Assembly (NCBI GenBank): GCA_039707655.1
Contig: CM077676.1
Span: forward strand, 379,816,114-379,880,113
Origin: Elymus sibiricus
Taxonomy: Eukaryota > Streptophyta > Magnoliopsida > Poales > Poaceae
DNA length: 64,000 nt
Direction: 5' to 3'
Positions 23,356-35,524 of this stretch are shown here, piece by piece. Under the pieces are notes generated by a model. That model was not told the origin of the DNA. It was given only the letters and a program-made list of their open reading frames with translations, and did no database searches. Both the position numbers and the translations under genes were made by a program. The stretch's first letter is position 1. Every line of letters begins with the position of its first letter.

Positions 23356-25555
23356 TGTAGGAGATATGCCCTAGAGGCAATAATAAATGTTATTGATTAT
23401 CTCCCTGTTCATAATTATGTTTATGTTCCATGCTATAACTGCAATGATTCTCGAGTCTACAAATAAAACGAGGCTCGGAGGAAGACTCATTTGCACGTGT
23501 GGGATAATAAACGGTAAAATGTATTCCTAGTCAAGCCTCTATGACTGGCTCAAGTATTGCATGATGATCCAGTTTTCCTGATCATGGGCATGGCTATGCC
23601 GGCAATTTTGAGGGCACAATTGTTGGTAGAACACTTGTGTTGAATCGACCCAATATTGATGTTATGCTATGAGATACATTCGTCATAAGTTAATGGTTAA
23701 TAACACAGGAAGTTAATGTTTGCATAATTCCTTAGACCATGAGAGTATCGAGTTTCTTCATGCTTGCTTCATGAACTTTGGGGTTTGTTAAACGTCATCC
23801 GTAAATGGGTGGCTATTACGGCGGCTTACGGGTTCATGGAAAAGTATGTCAAGTAACTTGACAGCTCAAGATTGGGATTTGCTCCTCCGACGATGGAGAG
23901 ATATCTCTGGGCCCTCTCGGTGTTACGGTATCCATCATCGTCTGGCCAGACACAGGGTGATTTGATCACAGGGATGCCGGAACACGGGAACGAGAAAAGA
24001 GAACAATACCGGCAACGAGGTAACTGGCATAGTGGACAAGGTGTTGATCCACGGGGATGCCAACATGTCTCACCTCGGGTATTTGTAACATATCGCGAAG
24101 CAACAGGAATAGCACACGGCAACTGGAGGTTCACTCGAATATTCATTCGTGTGGGTATAGGGGTCAATATGGGTGTCCACGGCTCCGATGTTGATCATTG
24201 ATCGGAAGGGGTTCCGGGTCATGTCTATACTTCACCGAACCTATAGGGTCACACGCTTAAGGGTCATCTATCTGCTGAATACTAGACAAGGAGTCCGAGA
24301 GAAAGTCACTGGAAAAGTTTCGGAGACAACGGAAAAGTTCCGGAGAGAACACCGGAAAAGTTTCGGTAAAACCGAAAAGTTGTTTCGGATAAAACCATTG
24401 ATCCAAAAAGGTTTCGGCAAACACCGGGAAAGTTTTGGAGGTTGCCAGATTGGTCTGGTAATTTCTGGAATTTTTCCGGAGAAAAAAAACCGAAAAAGGT
24501 TTTCGGAGCTGCCGGAATTGTTTACCGGGTAAACGAAGATGGTTTTAAATTAAACCACCATACCGGAAATGTTCCGGAGCGCGTCCAGATAATTTTAGAG
24601 GGTGCCGGAAATGTTCTGGGACCTTCCGGAATTTTTCAGAAGAAATAGTTTCGGAAAACATCTTGTCCCAGCGAGAGGGGCCAAGATCCCACGGATCGTG
24701 GGGGCTGTTTTTGGGCTGTTTTTGGGGGCGCCCCCTTTAGGGGACAGCCCCCTTGTGGCTGGACAAAGTGTTGGGGGGGCCCCCCATGGTGGGGGGCAGC
24801 CCCCACAAATGGTGGAGAGTGTTGGGAGGAAGGTGGGGCCCCATGGGGGAACACCATGGACAAGGGAACATGTTTTCTCCATGTTTGGTGGGAACATGTT
24901 TCCTTGTTTGGTGGGTGCTTGTTTTGTGGGCTGAAATTTCAGCCCCCCCCTCACCCCTTCCACCACTATATAAGGAGGTGGAGAGGAGCTCTCCATCCTC
25001 ACTCGAACTCTCACACACATGGCATGCATGATCTGCCTTTCTTCTCTCCCTCCCACGAAATAGTTTCGTAGAGCCGAAAGGCTGTCTGGGTTCCGGTGGG
25101 AACTAGTTCTGGACGGCGAAGCCCTGCCGGATAGATGACACCGTATGTGTGCAACTCTGTAGAGAGATCGTAGTTTCGGTCTTAGTTCGAGAGTGCCTCC
25201 CGAAGGGCTGTCCGTGTGACCGTCCGAGTTTTGGAGGTCCTCCCGAAGGGCTGTGCGAGTGACAGTCCGAGTTTCGGAGGTCCTCCCGAAGGGCTGTCCG
25301 CGACACCGTCCGGGGGGCTGTGCGACCGCCTCCCGGAGGGCTGTCCGCGGGGCAGATGAGGGTATACATCCTCGCGGTTGGGAGGTTGTAAAATCCTAGC
25401 TGCGGGGATCTGCACCGCCGTTCGTCATCGACTCTACTTCCGCTGCGCTACGAGTCGGTAACGAAAAATGATCAAACCTTGTATGCAGTCTCCATAGTGG
25501 TCCTGGGCTGGTGCGTAGGTCGGAAATTTTTTGTTTTCTACTGCGTTACCCTACA
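23356..25555 (+). repeat. 5' LTR of Copia copy 1 (2200 bp)
   Basis: TGTAGGAGATATGCCC...GTTACCCTACA. Contains a cluster of CCGGAA/TTTCGG motifs (24300-24660), a TATATAA box at 24967-24973, and short imperfect repeats of CTCCCGAAGGGCTGTCCG (25195-25350) just before the end. Confidence 0.93.
24967..24973 (+). promoter_or_regulatory. TATA box of Copia copy 1 5' LTR
   Basis: TATATAA in the sense direction, about 590 bp before the LTR end. The same box is at 32489-32495 in the 3' LTR. Transcription would start near 25000. Confidence 0.6.
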
Positions 25556-25572
25556 GTGGCATCAAGAGCCGT

Positions 25573-28500
25573 GCTATGCGTAGATGCAGGTTGCGATCTA
25601 GAATACATAGAGATGTATGGGTATTGCACAATATAATTAGGTAGTAGATGAGATCTATTGCTGAAAATTATTTGTGTGGGTAGCAGATGAAGTCTGTTAC
25701 CCGATGTTCTTGTTGCTTCCCTAGAATTTGCATATTTCTGATCTTGATAACAGTATGGTGGAGTTTCAATGTTCTGGCAATCCGCGATCCTGATTGATCA
25801 ACGAAGTGCTAACAGTTCATTGAATTCCACCGTAGTTAAAAAGAAAGATGAAATTTCGCAGACGAAAGGGCAATGCAGATATGATCTGCACGGGGGTCAC
25901 GCGTATGACGAAGTTTAGTATGGGGCTCGAGATTTTATTATCTCGTGTTTCATACACCCTGGAATGTTAATCTAGCAACTTGAAGTATCATACTTGATGA
26001 TGGACGTTGGTAGCTTCGGTTTGTTTCGAAACCTTAGAAGCCACGTAAAACTAATTTCGCATGAACCGATTAGAGGCGTCTAACTTGGTTTTGCAGGATG
26101 GTTTGCATGTGCATGTGATGTGGTATAGCAGTGTTCATAATAATTTGATTATGTATGAGATGACTATATGATGTAAATTGATTAACATGACCTGCGTGTC
26201 ATGATTCGGCATGATGGCTGGAGCCATATGATTGCACTTTAATGACCTGCGTGTCAACCTTATGTAATGCACTTATTTTATTAGCTATAGAGATAGCAAT
26301 ATTATCTGGTGCATCGACAAGGTGGTGGCAATCTTCGCGAAGGTGAACACCGACGCGAATGCCAAAGACGAAGAAATGAAAGACTTCTCCGTCACAAAGG
26401 GCTATACCATATCTTGCTATTTTGAATTGCCTGAGATGTTTATCCCTTATGATGCACCCTTCTTGATTGCGCAGTAGTCGCTTTTTATTAGGGTGATCTC
26501 TCACTGAAATATCAAGTAGTTAGTGTTCTCCCAAGTGTAGCACCGTCACGACACCTAACTTTTCGGGGCATTGCATGATCTCCATGGGTGCGAACGATTA
26601 GGGATGTGTGAGGCGGGTGAGTTGAGACCTCGCAGCGAGATCACTTGGTTGTCTTGACATTCAGGCATGAAAGTCATGAGCTCGGAACACACGCATCGAA
26701 AGATGAACAAGAATCGCATAGAGATGTGATCGGCAAGTTTGCCTACCGATTGAAGTTCACGCCATGGGTGTTCATCTCGAACCGTGACGTTGAATGGATA
26801 TGCGGGTCTTGAATCACTCACAATCAATTATGAGAGATATTGATTTGAGTGGGAGCGCACTATAGAATTAACTTGTTTAATTCTCAGTGCAATTAATTTT
26901 GAACACTGTCTAAGTGTGGTTTACATAATAGTTGTAGAATAATGGCTCGCGTTTCCACCTTCCCTATTAAAATTGAATAGCTGTTAAACATCTGGTTAAA
27001 ACTTTACGGTTGGTAACGTAATGTGAGGATTGTCCTCTAGAGTGCCGAGAAGGAATTTGTCCTATCGCATACTTTCGGTATTCTCACGCTAATGCTATGG
27101 ATCATGTGACTCTCGTCCTTCGATCAAAAAGCTAGAATTCCTTTTCAGTCAAAGTGCAATATGTTTGCTTCCATGAGACCCGAACTTCGAAAGTTTGGAT
27201 AGTTATGTGATATTCATGGAATCTGAAAATCATCTTCAGAGACAGACAAAGGCTAATAGATATGAGATATCCAAAGCAATGTTTGTTTGCAAACTATTAG
27301 TAAAGGTGTTTACTATGCATAAGACTGATAAGAGAGGGATCCAGGAGAACGCCTGTCATATGATGAAAGGTGAATAAAACAACAACTTAAAGAGAAAGGA
27401 AGTGTCCGAAGGGTGTTAGTAAGATTTTCACGGCTAGAAAGTCCGGGGCTAACGCCACTCTTAAGTTGGGTGCTTCTTCTGAGAGTAGGAGAATTACTGA
27501 AAGTTAAACTGTTAGAAGTATAATGGCAATAGGAAAGAAGACTGGAATATCCAGCTCATGTATGAATGTCATACAAGTTTTTGATGTATAGAAGGCTGGT
27601 CAAAGATATAGTTCTTAGGAATTATGGTTAAACATGTTAATCACTAATTCTTGGGTATTGTGAGTTAATCACAAAGATACCCGCTCGATTGCATTCTGTT
27701 GCAACTCGATGCAAGAACTACTATGGCCTGAAAGACTAGCCAGGAATGAGGTTTAGATACACACAGGGAACATAGTAAATGTTACTATACCTTCCATTAG
27801 TGTATTCCCTATGTATTTACTTTCATAATACATTTAGAGTTTCATACACTCTAGCCCTTTGCATAAGGTATTTTGCAAGAAGGTTATTCATAAGAGAACT
27901 TATGATGTTCGGTGTTATGAATAACATAAGGGCCATACTTTCATTATGAATGAGATGTATGTTATGAATATTGATAATAATACATTACCTCTGTATTTAC
28001 TTTCATAATTCATTTAGAGTTTCATACACTCTAGCCCTTTGCATAAGGTATTTTGCAAGAAGGTTATTCATAAGAGAACTTATGATGTTCGGTGTTATGA
28101 ATAACATGAAGGGCCATGCTTCCATACAGGATGGGATGTATGCTATGAATATTGATGGTAATATGATACATCCATAACCCTGACGCTAAATGTCGCAAGA
28201 CTAAAAGAATACCACACAAGTGTGGCACTGCATTTGGTCACATTGGAGAAACCCGCATGGAAAATTCCATTATGATGGATTTTGAAGTCGTTTGATTTTG
28301 AATCATCTGACACTTGCAACTTTCCTCTGAAAAGTGAAGTGACTGAAATACCGTTCACGGGCCATAAGGAACGACCAAAGAACATATTGGTGATCATACA
28401 TTATGATGTGTGTAGTCCAATAAATGTTGTTGCAAGTAGTGGATTTATCTATCTTCAGAAATGACTCAAGTAGATATATGGATATTTACTTGATGAGACG

Positions 28501-30860
28501 TAAGTCTGGATTTTTTGAAATCATTCGAAAGGTTTTCAATACGAAGAAGAAAATATTGTAACAAGAAAATTATGTTTGTACAATTCGATTGCAGAAAGGA
28601 ATATTTGAGTTACAAGTTTAGCGAATGTCTGATGAGTTGTGAAAGGGGTTTCATAACTTGCACCTCCCGGAACACCACTACAAGTGGAGAGTCCGTGTAG
28701 ATGTAATCGAACCATTTATGACATGGTAAGATCAAAGATGACATAAATAAAATTGCCATTATCCCTTTTAAAGTGATGCTTTAGAGACTGCGGCTTTTTA
28801 CACTGAAAAGAGATCCATCAGGTCTGTTGAAATGACGCCATGGTATGGTACGCCCAACCATGTTATATCTTTTCTTAACATTTGGAATATGGGGCTTGTG
28901 TAAAAGGTTACAAACCTATTCCAAATCAGACAAGTGCTACTTTGTAGGTTATCCCAAGTCATTGGGTATTCCCCCCCCCCCCCCCACTATACCGAGGCAA
29001 ATAGGTTTGCCACAAAGAACGGTATGCTTTTTGAAGAAAATGGTTCTTTCAAAAAGGTGAGTGGGAGAACAGTGCAACTCGACGAGATAAACAGTATCTT
29101 CGTCATCAGCTCAAAGGAAAGGAACCTTGGAAGTGATTCCGGAGTTTCCTACTACGACTGATACGAAAGTCTCTACAATAAAATGTATGGACTTCGGTCG
29201 AACTTGCAGCTGAACCACGTAGGCAAACTCGTGCGAACCTATCAGGTGCGCAAACGAGATATTGTTGTTAGACAACAGTATACCTACGATTCACAAGGAA
29301 GCATTGATGGGCCCTTACTCCGGAATTGGCTAAATGCCAATACAATCCGAGATAATTTCCATATAAGTGATTCAAGATTAAGATCTTGATACACCTTTCA
29401 GAAGACTTAGAGTCTTACGAATATTTATGGAACTAAAAACTGATATGGATACAAATGTTTTATCCATAAAGCTCGACTTGTTGAAATAACAAGTTCAAGG
29501 AGTTGACTACGATGAGGTTGTTTCACCGTAGCGATGCTTGAAGTCGGTTCGGGTTGAACTAGCAATTAATACATATTTCAATCATGAGATATGAAACATG
29601 GATGACAAAGGGACTTCCATCTGATGGAAATGAAACCTAGGACTTATATGTGATACAGTCCAAAGTAATTTGTCGATCCAGAGGATGCTAGTAAGTATGC
29701 AAACTTCAGAGTTCCAGCGATGGACAGAAGAGAGCAAAGTGGAGTTGGAATCTTCGTTTTTGATGAAATGGTCAAAAGAGTTTGACTTCATCAAATGGGT
29801 ATCGAAGATGCTTGTGATTCAAGAAAGTAAGTGGGAGCATAATAATATTTCTAAAAACCGTGTGTACTTGACACATTGTTAATTGGAAATAAATTTCTTG
29901 ACACGAATTAGGACTTCATTTGAAAATAGTTTTTCGATGAAGTGCTTAGGCTAAAATGGCCTCAATATTAGGCATGATGATCTATGGAGATAGATTTACC
30001 TAAATGGGGCTAAGCAATGAATACATATTGACAAGATGCTAAAACTTTTTAGCATTTAAAATGCCAAGGAGTGATTCTGGCCGAAGTCACATGGAAAGAG
30101 TTTTTGCAAGACTCGGTGTCCCAAAACACTGATGAGTAAAATACATGATGGAGATTCCACACACTCTTGTGTTTGGATTAATCATGTATTCCATGGTATG
30201 TAAAACCAACCAGATATGTCCAATACTCCAAAGTTGTTGCGAGTATAGATACCATAGTGATCAAAGTACTGATCATGGGACAACAGTGAAAGATGTCATT
30301 GAGTACTAGAGCAGTACTGATGACATGTTTTCTCGCAAACGGAGATCATGAAGAGTTCGTTGTAAAAGGTTACATCGATACAGTCTTCATCAATGCTCCA
30401 TGCGATTTTCGATTTAAATTGAGGGTTTTGTGTGATACACAATATGGTGGCACGGTAGTTGGAAATTGTTCCAAACAAGATACTGTGGCGAATTCTATAA
30501 CAAAGGCTAAGTATGTTGACGCTTGAGAAGCGACAAAGAAGTTGTTGAATCATATAGTTCATTCATGAACTTAGTATGGTTCCAAGAAGGCTTTGGTCTA
30601 TGGGACACTATAGCAGATAGTTGCTCCATAGCTCAGTCTGAGGAATCAGGTTTCGACCAATGATTCACACATATGCAAAGCCAAGTCCACACAAAATATG
30701 AATTTTGTGAAAGCGTGAAAACGCGAGGATATGCAAAGTTACACACGGAGCTGAAGTTGTCAGATCCGTTGGACATCAGGCTATACCACATGCGAAGCAT
30801 ATTTTACACCAGTATACCATAGGTGTAAAGTGCATTAGCATTGACTAGATTATTGACTCT
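25573..30860 (+). pseudogene. Wrecked Copia gag-pol of copy 1
   Basis: Remnants in BARE order: a GAG-pre-integrase/integrase piece (28282-28464, MKSFDFESSDTCNFPLKSEV, corresponding to the FESLDTCEPCLMGK region of the intact element), RT-region scraps around 29670-29880, and an RNase H piece (30293-30526 with EEFVVKGYIDTVF and YGGTVV, corresponding to ELVVKGYIDASF and NGGTVS). No continuous frame spans even one domain and no YVDD box survives in frame. The same broken frames recur in the inverted copy at 35525-40859, so the damage predates both insertions. Confidence 0.85.
27811..28150 (+). repeat. Two-copy 180 bp tandem duplication inside Copia copy 1
   Basis: Units starting TATTTACTTTCATAAT at 27814 and 27994 are nearly identical for about 150 bp. 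The inverted copy 2 carries the same duplication (about 38276-38600), but there the two units differ from each other more. Confidence 0.85.
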
Positions 30861-30876
30861 AGTGCAAGTGGGAGTC

Positions 30877-33077
30877 TGTAGGAGATATGCCCTAGAGGCA
30901 ATAATAAATGTCATTGATTATCTCCCTGTTCATAATGATGTTTATGTTCCATGCTATAACTGCAATGATTCTCGAGTCTACAAATAAAACGAGGCTCGGA
31001 GTAAGACTCATTTGCACGTGTGGGATAATAAACGGTAAAATGTATTCCTAGTCAAGCCTCTATGACTGGCTCAAGTATTGCATGATGATCCAGTTTTCCT
31101 GATCATGGGCATGGCTATGCCGGCAATTTTGAGGGCACAATTGTTGGTAGAACACTTGTGTTGAATCAACCCAATATTGATGTTATGCTATGAGATACAT
31201 TCGTCATAAGTTAATGGTTAATAACACAGGAAGTTAATGTTTGCATAATTCCTTAGACCATGAGAGTATCGAGTTTCTTCATGCTTGCTTCATGAACTTT
31301 GGGGTTTGTTAAACGTCATCCGTAAATGGGTGGCTATTACGGCGGCTTACGGGTTCATGGAAAAGTATGTCAAGTAACTTGATAGCTCAAGATTGGGATT
31401 TGCTCCTCCGACGATGGAGAGATATCTCTGGGCCCTCTCGGTGTTACGGTATCCATCATCGTCTGGCCAGACACAGGGTGATTTGATCACAGGGATGCCG
31501 GAACACGGGAACGAGAAAAGAGAACAATACCGGCAACGAGGTAACTGGCATAGTGGACAAGGTGTTGATCCACGGGGATGCCAACATGTCTCACCTCGGG
31601 TATTTGTAACATATCGCGAAGCAACAGGAATAGCACACGGCAACTGGAGGTTCACTCGAATATTCATTCGTGTGGGTATAGGGGTCAATATGGGTGTCCA
31701 CGGCTCCGATGTTGATCATTGATCGGAAGGGGTTCCGGGTCATGTCTATACTTCACCGAACCTATAGGGTCACACGCTTAAGGGTCATCTATCTGCTGAA
31801 TACTAGACAAGGAGTCCGAGAGAAAGTCACTGGAAAAGTTTCGGAGACAACGGAAAAGTTCCGGAGAGAACACCGGAAAAGTTTCGGTAAAACCGAAAAG
31901 TTGTTTCGGATAAAACCATTGATCCAAAAAGGTTTCGGCAAGCACCGGGAAAGTTTTGGAGGTTGCCAGATTGGTCTGGTAATTTCTGGAATTTTTCCGG
32001 AGAAAAAAAACCGAAAAAGGTTTTCGGAGCTGCCGGAATTGTTTACCGGGTAAACGAAGATGGTTTTAAATTAAACCACCATACCGGAAATGTTCCGGAG
32101 CGCGTCCAGATAATTTTAGAGGGTGCCGGAAATGTTCTGGGACCTTCCGGAATTTTTCAGAAGAAATAGTTTCGGAAAACATCTTGTCCCAGCGAGAGGG
32201 GCCAAGATCCCACGGATCGTGGGGGCTGTTTTTGGGCTGTTTTTGGGGGCGCCCCCTTTAGGGGACAGCCCCCTTGTGGCTGGACAAAGTGTTGGGGGGG
32301 CCCCCCATGGTGGGGGGCAGCCCCCACAAATGGTGGAGAGTGTTGGGAGGAAGGTGGGGCCCCATGGGGGAACACCATGGACAAGGGAACATGTTTTCTC
32401 CATGTTTGGTGGGAACATGTTTCCTTGTTTGGTGGGTGCTTGTTTTGTGGGCTGAAATTTCAGCCCCCCCCCTCACCCCTTCCACCACTATATAAGGAGG
32501 TGGAGAGGAGCTCTCCATCCTCACTCGAACTCTCACACACATGGCATGCATGATCTGCCTTTCTTCTCTCCCTCCCACGAAATAGTTTCGTAGAGCCGAA
32601 AGGCTGTCTGGGTTCCGGTGGGAACTAGTTCTGGACGGCGAAGCCCTGCCGGATAGATGACACCGTATGTGTGCAACTCTGTAGAGAGATCGTAGTTTCG
32701 GTCTTAGTTCGAGAGTGCCTCCCGAAGGGCTGTCCGTGTGACCGTCCGAGTTTTGGAGGTCCTCCCGAAGGGCTGTCCGAGTGACAGTCCGAGTTTCGGA
32801 GGTCCTCCCGAAGGGCTGTCCGCGACACCGTCCGGGGGGCTGTGCGACCGCCTCCCGGAGGGCTGTCCGCGGGGCAGATGAGGGTATACATCCTCGCGGT
32901 TGGGAGGTTGTAAAATCCTAGCTGCGGGGATCTGCACCGCCGTTCGTCATCGACTCTACTTCCGCTGCGCTACGAGTCGGTAACGAAAAATGATCAAACC
33001 TTGTATGCAGTCTCCATAGTGGTCCTGGGCTGGTGCGTAGGTCGGAAATTTTTTGTTTTCTACTGCGTTACCCTACA
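30877..33077 (+). repeat. 3' LTR of Copia copy 1 (2201 bp)
   Basis: Near-identical to 23356-25555, with single-base differences such as ATGTCATTG for ATGTTATTG near the start and a one-base change in the length of a C run at about 32464. Confidence 0.93.
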
Positions 33078-33254
33078 AGTAGCATCATGATCATTATTAT
33101 AACAGCAATATTTATCATCATAAAACTTCTTATGAGTAAGTAACAATTCATCACAACAATGAAGTATAAGGCATAAACTTTCTTGAAAACTAACAAACTG
33201 TGTTCTCAGTCAACAATGCAATTGCAATTCATCATATTTTCAGGAAGGGTCTCC
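33078..33254 (-). other. Athila internal fragment (177 bp) between two inverted Copia copies
   Basis: Non-coding 3' part of the host Athila element. It forms the whole spacer between copy 1 (plus) and copy 2 (minus). Confidence 0.75.
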
Positions 33255-35524
33255 TGTAGGGTAACGCAACAGAAAACAAAAAATTTCCGACCTACGTACC
33301 AGCCCAGGACCACTATGGAGACTGCATACAAGGTTTGATCTTTTTCGTTACCGACTCGTAGCGCAGCGGAAGTAGAGTCAATGACGATCGGCGGTGGAGA
33401 TCCCCGCAGCTAGGATTTTACAACCTCCCAACCACGAGGATGTACTCCCTCGTTAGCTCACCGGACGGATCTTCGGGCAACCCTTCGGGAGGCCTCAGGA
33501 CAGTCCCTCGGATAGTCCCGCCGGACGGATCCTCGGACAGCCCTTCGGGAGGCCTCTGGACAGTCCCTCGGATAGTCCCGCCGGACGGATCCGCGGACAG
33601 CCCTCCGGGAGGCCTCTGGACAGTCCTTCGGATAGTCCCACCGGACGGATCCTCGGACAGCCCTCCGGGAGGCCTCACTGACAGCCCTTCGGGCGGGTCA
33701 CTCGGACAGCCCTTCGGGAGGACCCCCGAAACACGGACAGTAACTCGGACAGCCCTTCGGGAGGCACTCTCGAACTAAGACCGAAACTACGATCTCTCTA
33801 CAGAGTTGCACAGATACGGTGTCATTTATCCGGCAGGGCTTCGCCGTCCAGAACTAGTTCCCACCGGAACCCAGACAGCCTTTCGGCTCTACGAAACTAT
33901 TTCGCTGGGAGGGAGAGAGAAGCCAGAAATGTCATGGCACTTGTATGTGAGAAAAGGATGACCTATTTGAGAGCACCCTCCACCTCTATTTATAGGGTGA
34001 GAGACAATGGTAAAAGTACCAAAATGCCCTCAGATATTTTCACTATTCAAAATAGTGATTCTACTATTCGTGAATAGTGTCCACTATTCGTGAATAGTGT
34101 TATCCAGATATTTTCAGATATTTCCATCCACTATGAAAATTACCAAAATGCCCTCAAGGTAGCTTCTCCAAGAAGCAACCAAAAAGCACTTTCACTATTC
34201 ATGACGACATTTTTCAGCGTCCGGTCGAACTGAAAATATTTATGTGGGCTTAGAACATTTCCAGTACCCACTAAAATAATTTTCAATGCTATCCGGAACA
34301 ATTCCGGTTTAGTGATTTTCATCTGCAAAAAGCATCTGAAGCGGTTTCGGCAGCTCCGGAACATTTCCGGTTTTCATCCCGGAAAATTCCAGAAAGTTTC
34401 CAGAATGATTCTGGCACCCTCCAAGAATTATCAGGCATGCGCCAAAACCAATTTGACTTTATGGTATCCTCTGCAACAACTTTTCAGTTTCACCGAAACT
34501 CATCCGGTGACCTCTCTCTTCGGAACTTTTCCGTTGACCGAAACTTTTTCGGTGTCCGAAACTTTTTCGGTGTTTTTCTCTCAGACTCCCTGTCTAGTAT
34601 TCAGCAGATAGATGACCCTTAAGCGTGTGACCCTATAGGTTCGGTGAAGCATAGACATGACCCGGAACCCCTTCCGATCAATGATCAACATCGGAGCCGT
34701 GGACACCCATATTGACCCCTATACCCACACGAATGAATATTCGAGTGAACCTTCAGTTGCCGTGTGCTATTCCTGTTGCTTCGCGATATGTTACAAATAC
34801 CCGAGATGAGACATGTAGGCATCCCCATGGATCAACAACTTGTCCACTATGCCAGTTACCTCGTTACCGGTATTGTTCTCTTTTCTCGTTCCCGTGTTCC
34901 GGCATCCCTGTGATCAAATCACCCTGTGTCTGGCCAGACGATGATGGATACCGTAACACCGAGAGGGCCCAGAGATATCTCTCCATCGTCGGAGGAGCAA
35001 ATCCCAATCTCGAGCTATCAAGTTACTTGACACACTTTTCCATGAACCCGTAAGCCGCCGTAATAGCCACCCATTTACGGATGACGTTTAACAAACCCCA
35101 AAGTTCATGAAGCAAGCATGAAGAAACTCGATACTCTCATGGTCTAAGGAATTATGCAAACGTTAACCATCTCTGTGTTATTAACCATTAACTTATGACG
35201 AAATGAATCTCATAGCATAACATCAATTCGGGTCGATTCAACACAAATGTTCTTCTAACATTGTGCCCTCAAAATTGCCGGCATAGCCATGCCCATGATC
35301 AGGAAAACAGGATCATCATGCAATACTTGAGCCAGTCTTAGAGGCCAGACTAGGAATACATTTTATCGTTTATTATTCCACACGTGCATATGAGTCTTCC
35401 TCCGAGCCTCGTGGTTATTGTAGACTCAAGAACCATAGCAGTTATAGCATGGAACATAAACCTAATTATGAACAGGGAGATAATCAATAACATATATTAT
35501 TGCCTTTAGGGCATATCTCCTACA
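33255..35524 (-). repeat. 3' LTR of Copia copy 2 (2270 bp)
   Basis: Same family as the LTRs of copy 1 but longer, mainly because of a perfect-period 60 bp array (33461-33700). TATA box CTATAAATAG at 33995-33986 on the minus strand. Confidence 0.9.
33461..33700 (-). repeat. 60 bp tandem array in the copy 2 LTR (four units)
   Basis: Units starting CCGGACGGAT at 33461, 33521, 33581 and 33641 have exactly 60 bp spacing. The array repeats in the other LTR at about 41066-41305. Because 60 is a multiple of three, it creates long open frames of Pro-Pro-Gly-Gly type; not genes. Confidence 0.92.

Larger units (their letters stand above)
23356..33077 (+). mobile_element. Non-autonomous Angela/BARE-related Copia element, copy 1 (9722 bp)
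   Basis: Complete insertion with target duplication AGTAG (23351-23355 and 33078-33082), LTRs at 23356-25555 and 30877-33077, a primer-binding site (TGGCATCAAGAGCC at 25557) and a purine tract (GCAAGTGGGAGTC) before the 3' LTR. The interior still aligns in outline with the BARE/Angela polyprotein but is riddled with stops and frameshifts. By eye the two LTRs differ at about eight positions (roughly 0.4%), so it moved recently despite having no usable proteins. Ends and PPT resemble those of the intact BARE element at 42756. Confidence 0.93.

Noticed and set aside
23826..24201. Pair of overlapping open frames (113 and 109 codons) that recur in four or five LTR copies (also 31347, 34712, 42319, 62904)
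   Set aside because: They recur because the LTRs are recent copies of one another. The frames lie on both strands of the same LTR segment, have no domain, and vary in the most diverged copy; sequence identity alone explains them.
33418..33778. Pro-Pro-Gly repeat frames resembling a collagen-like protein
   Set aside because: Produced by the 60 bp LTR array, whose period is a multiple of three; open in several frames and on both strands.
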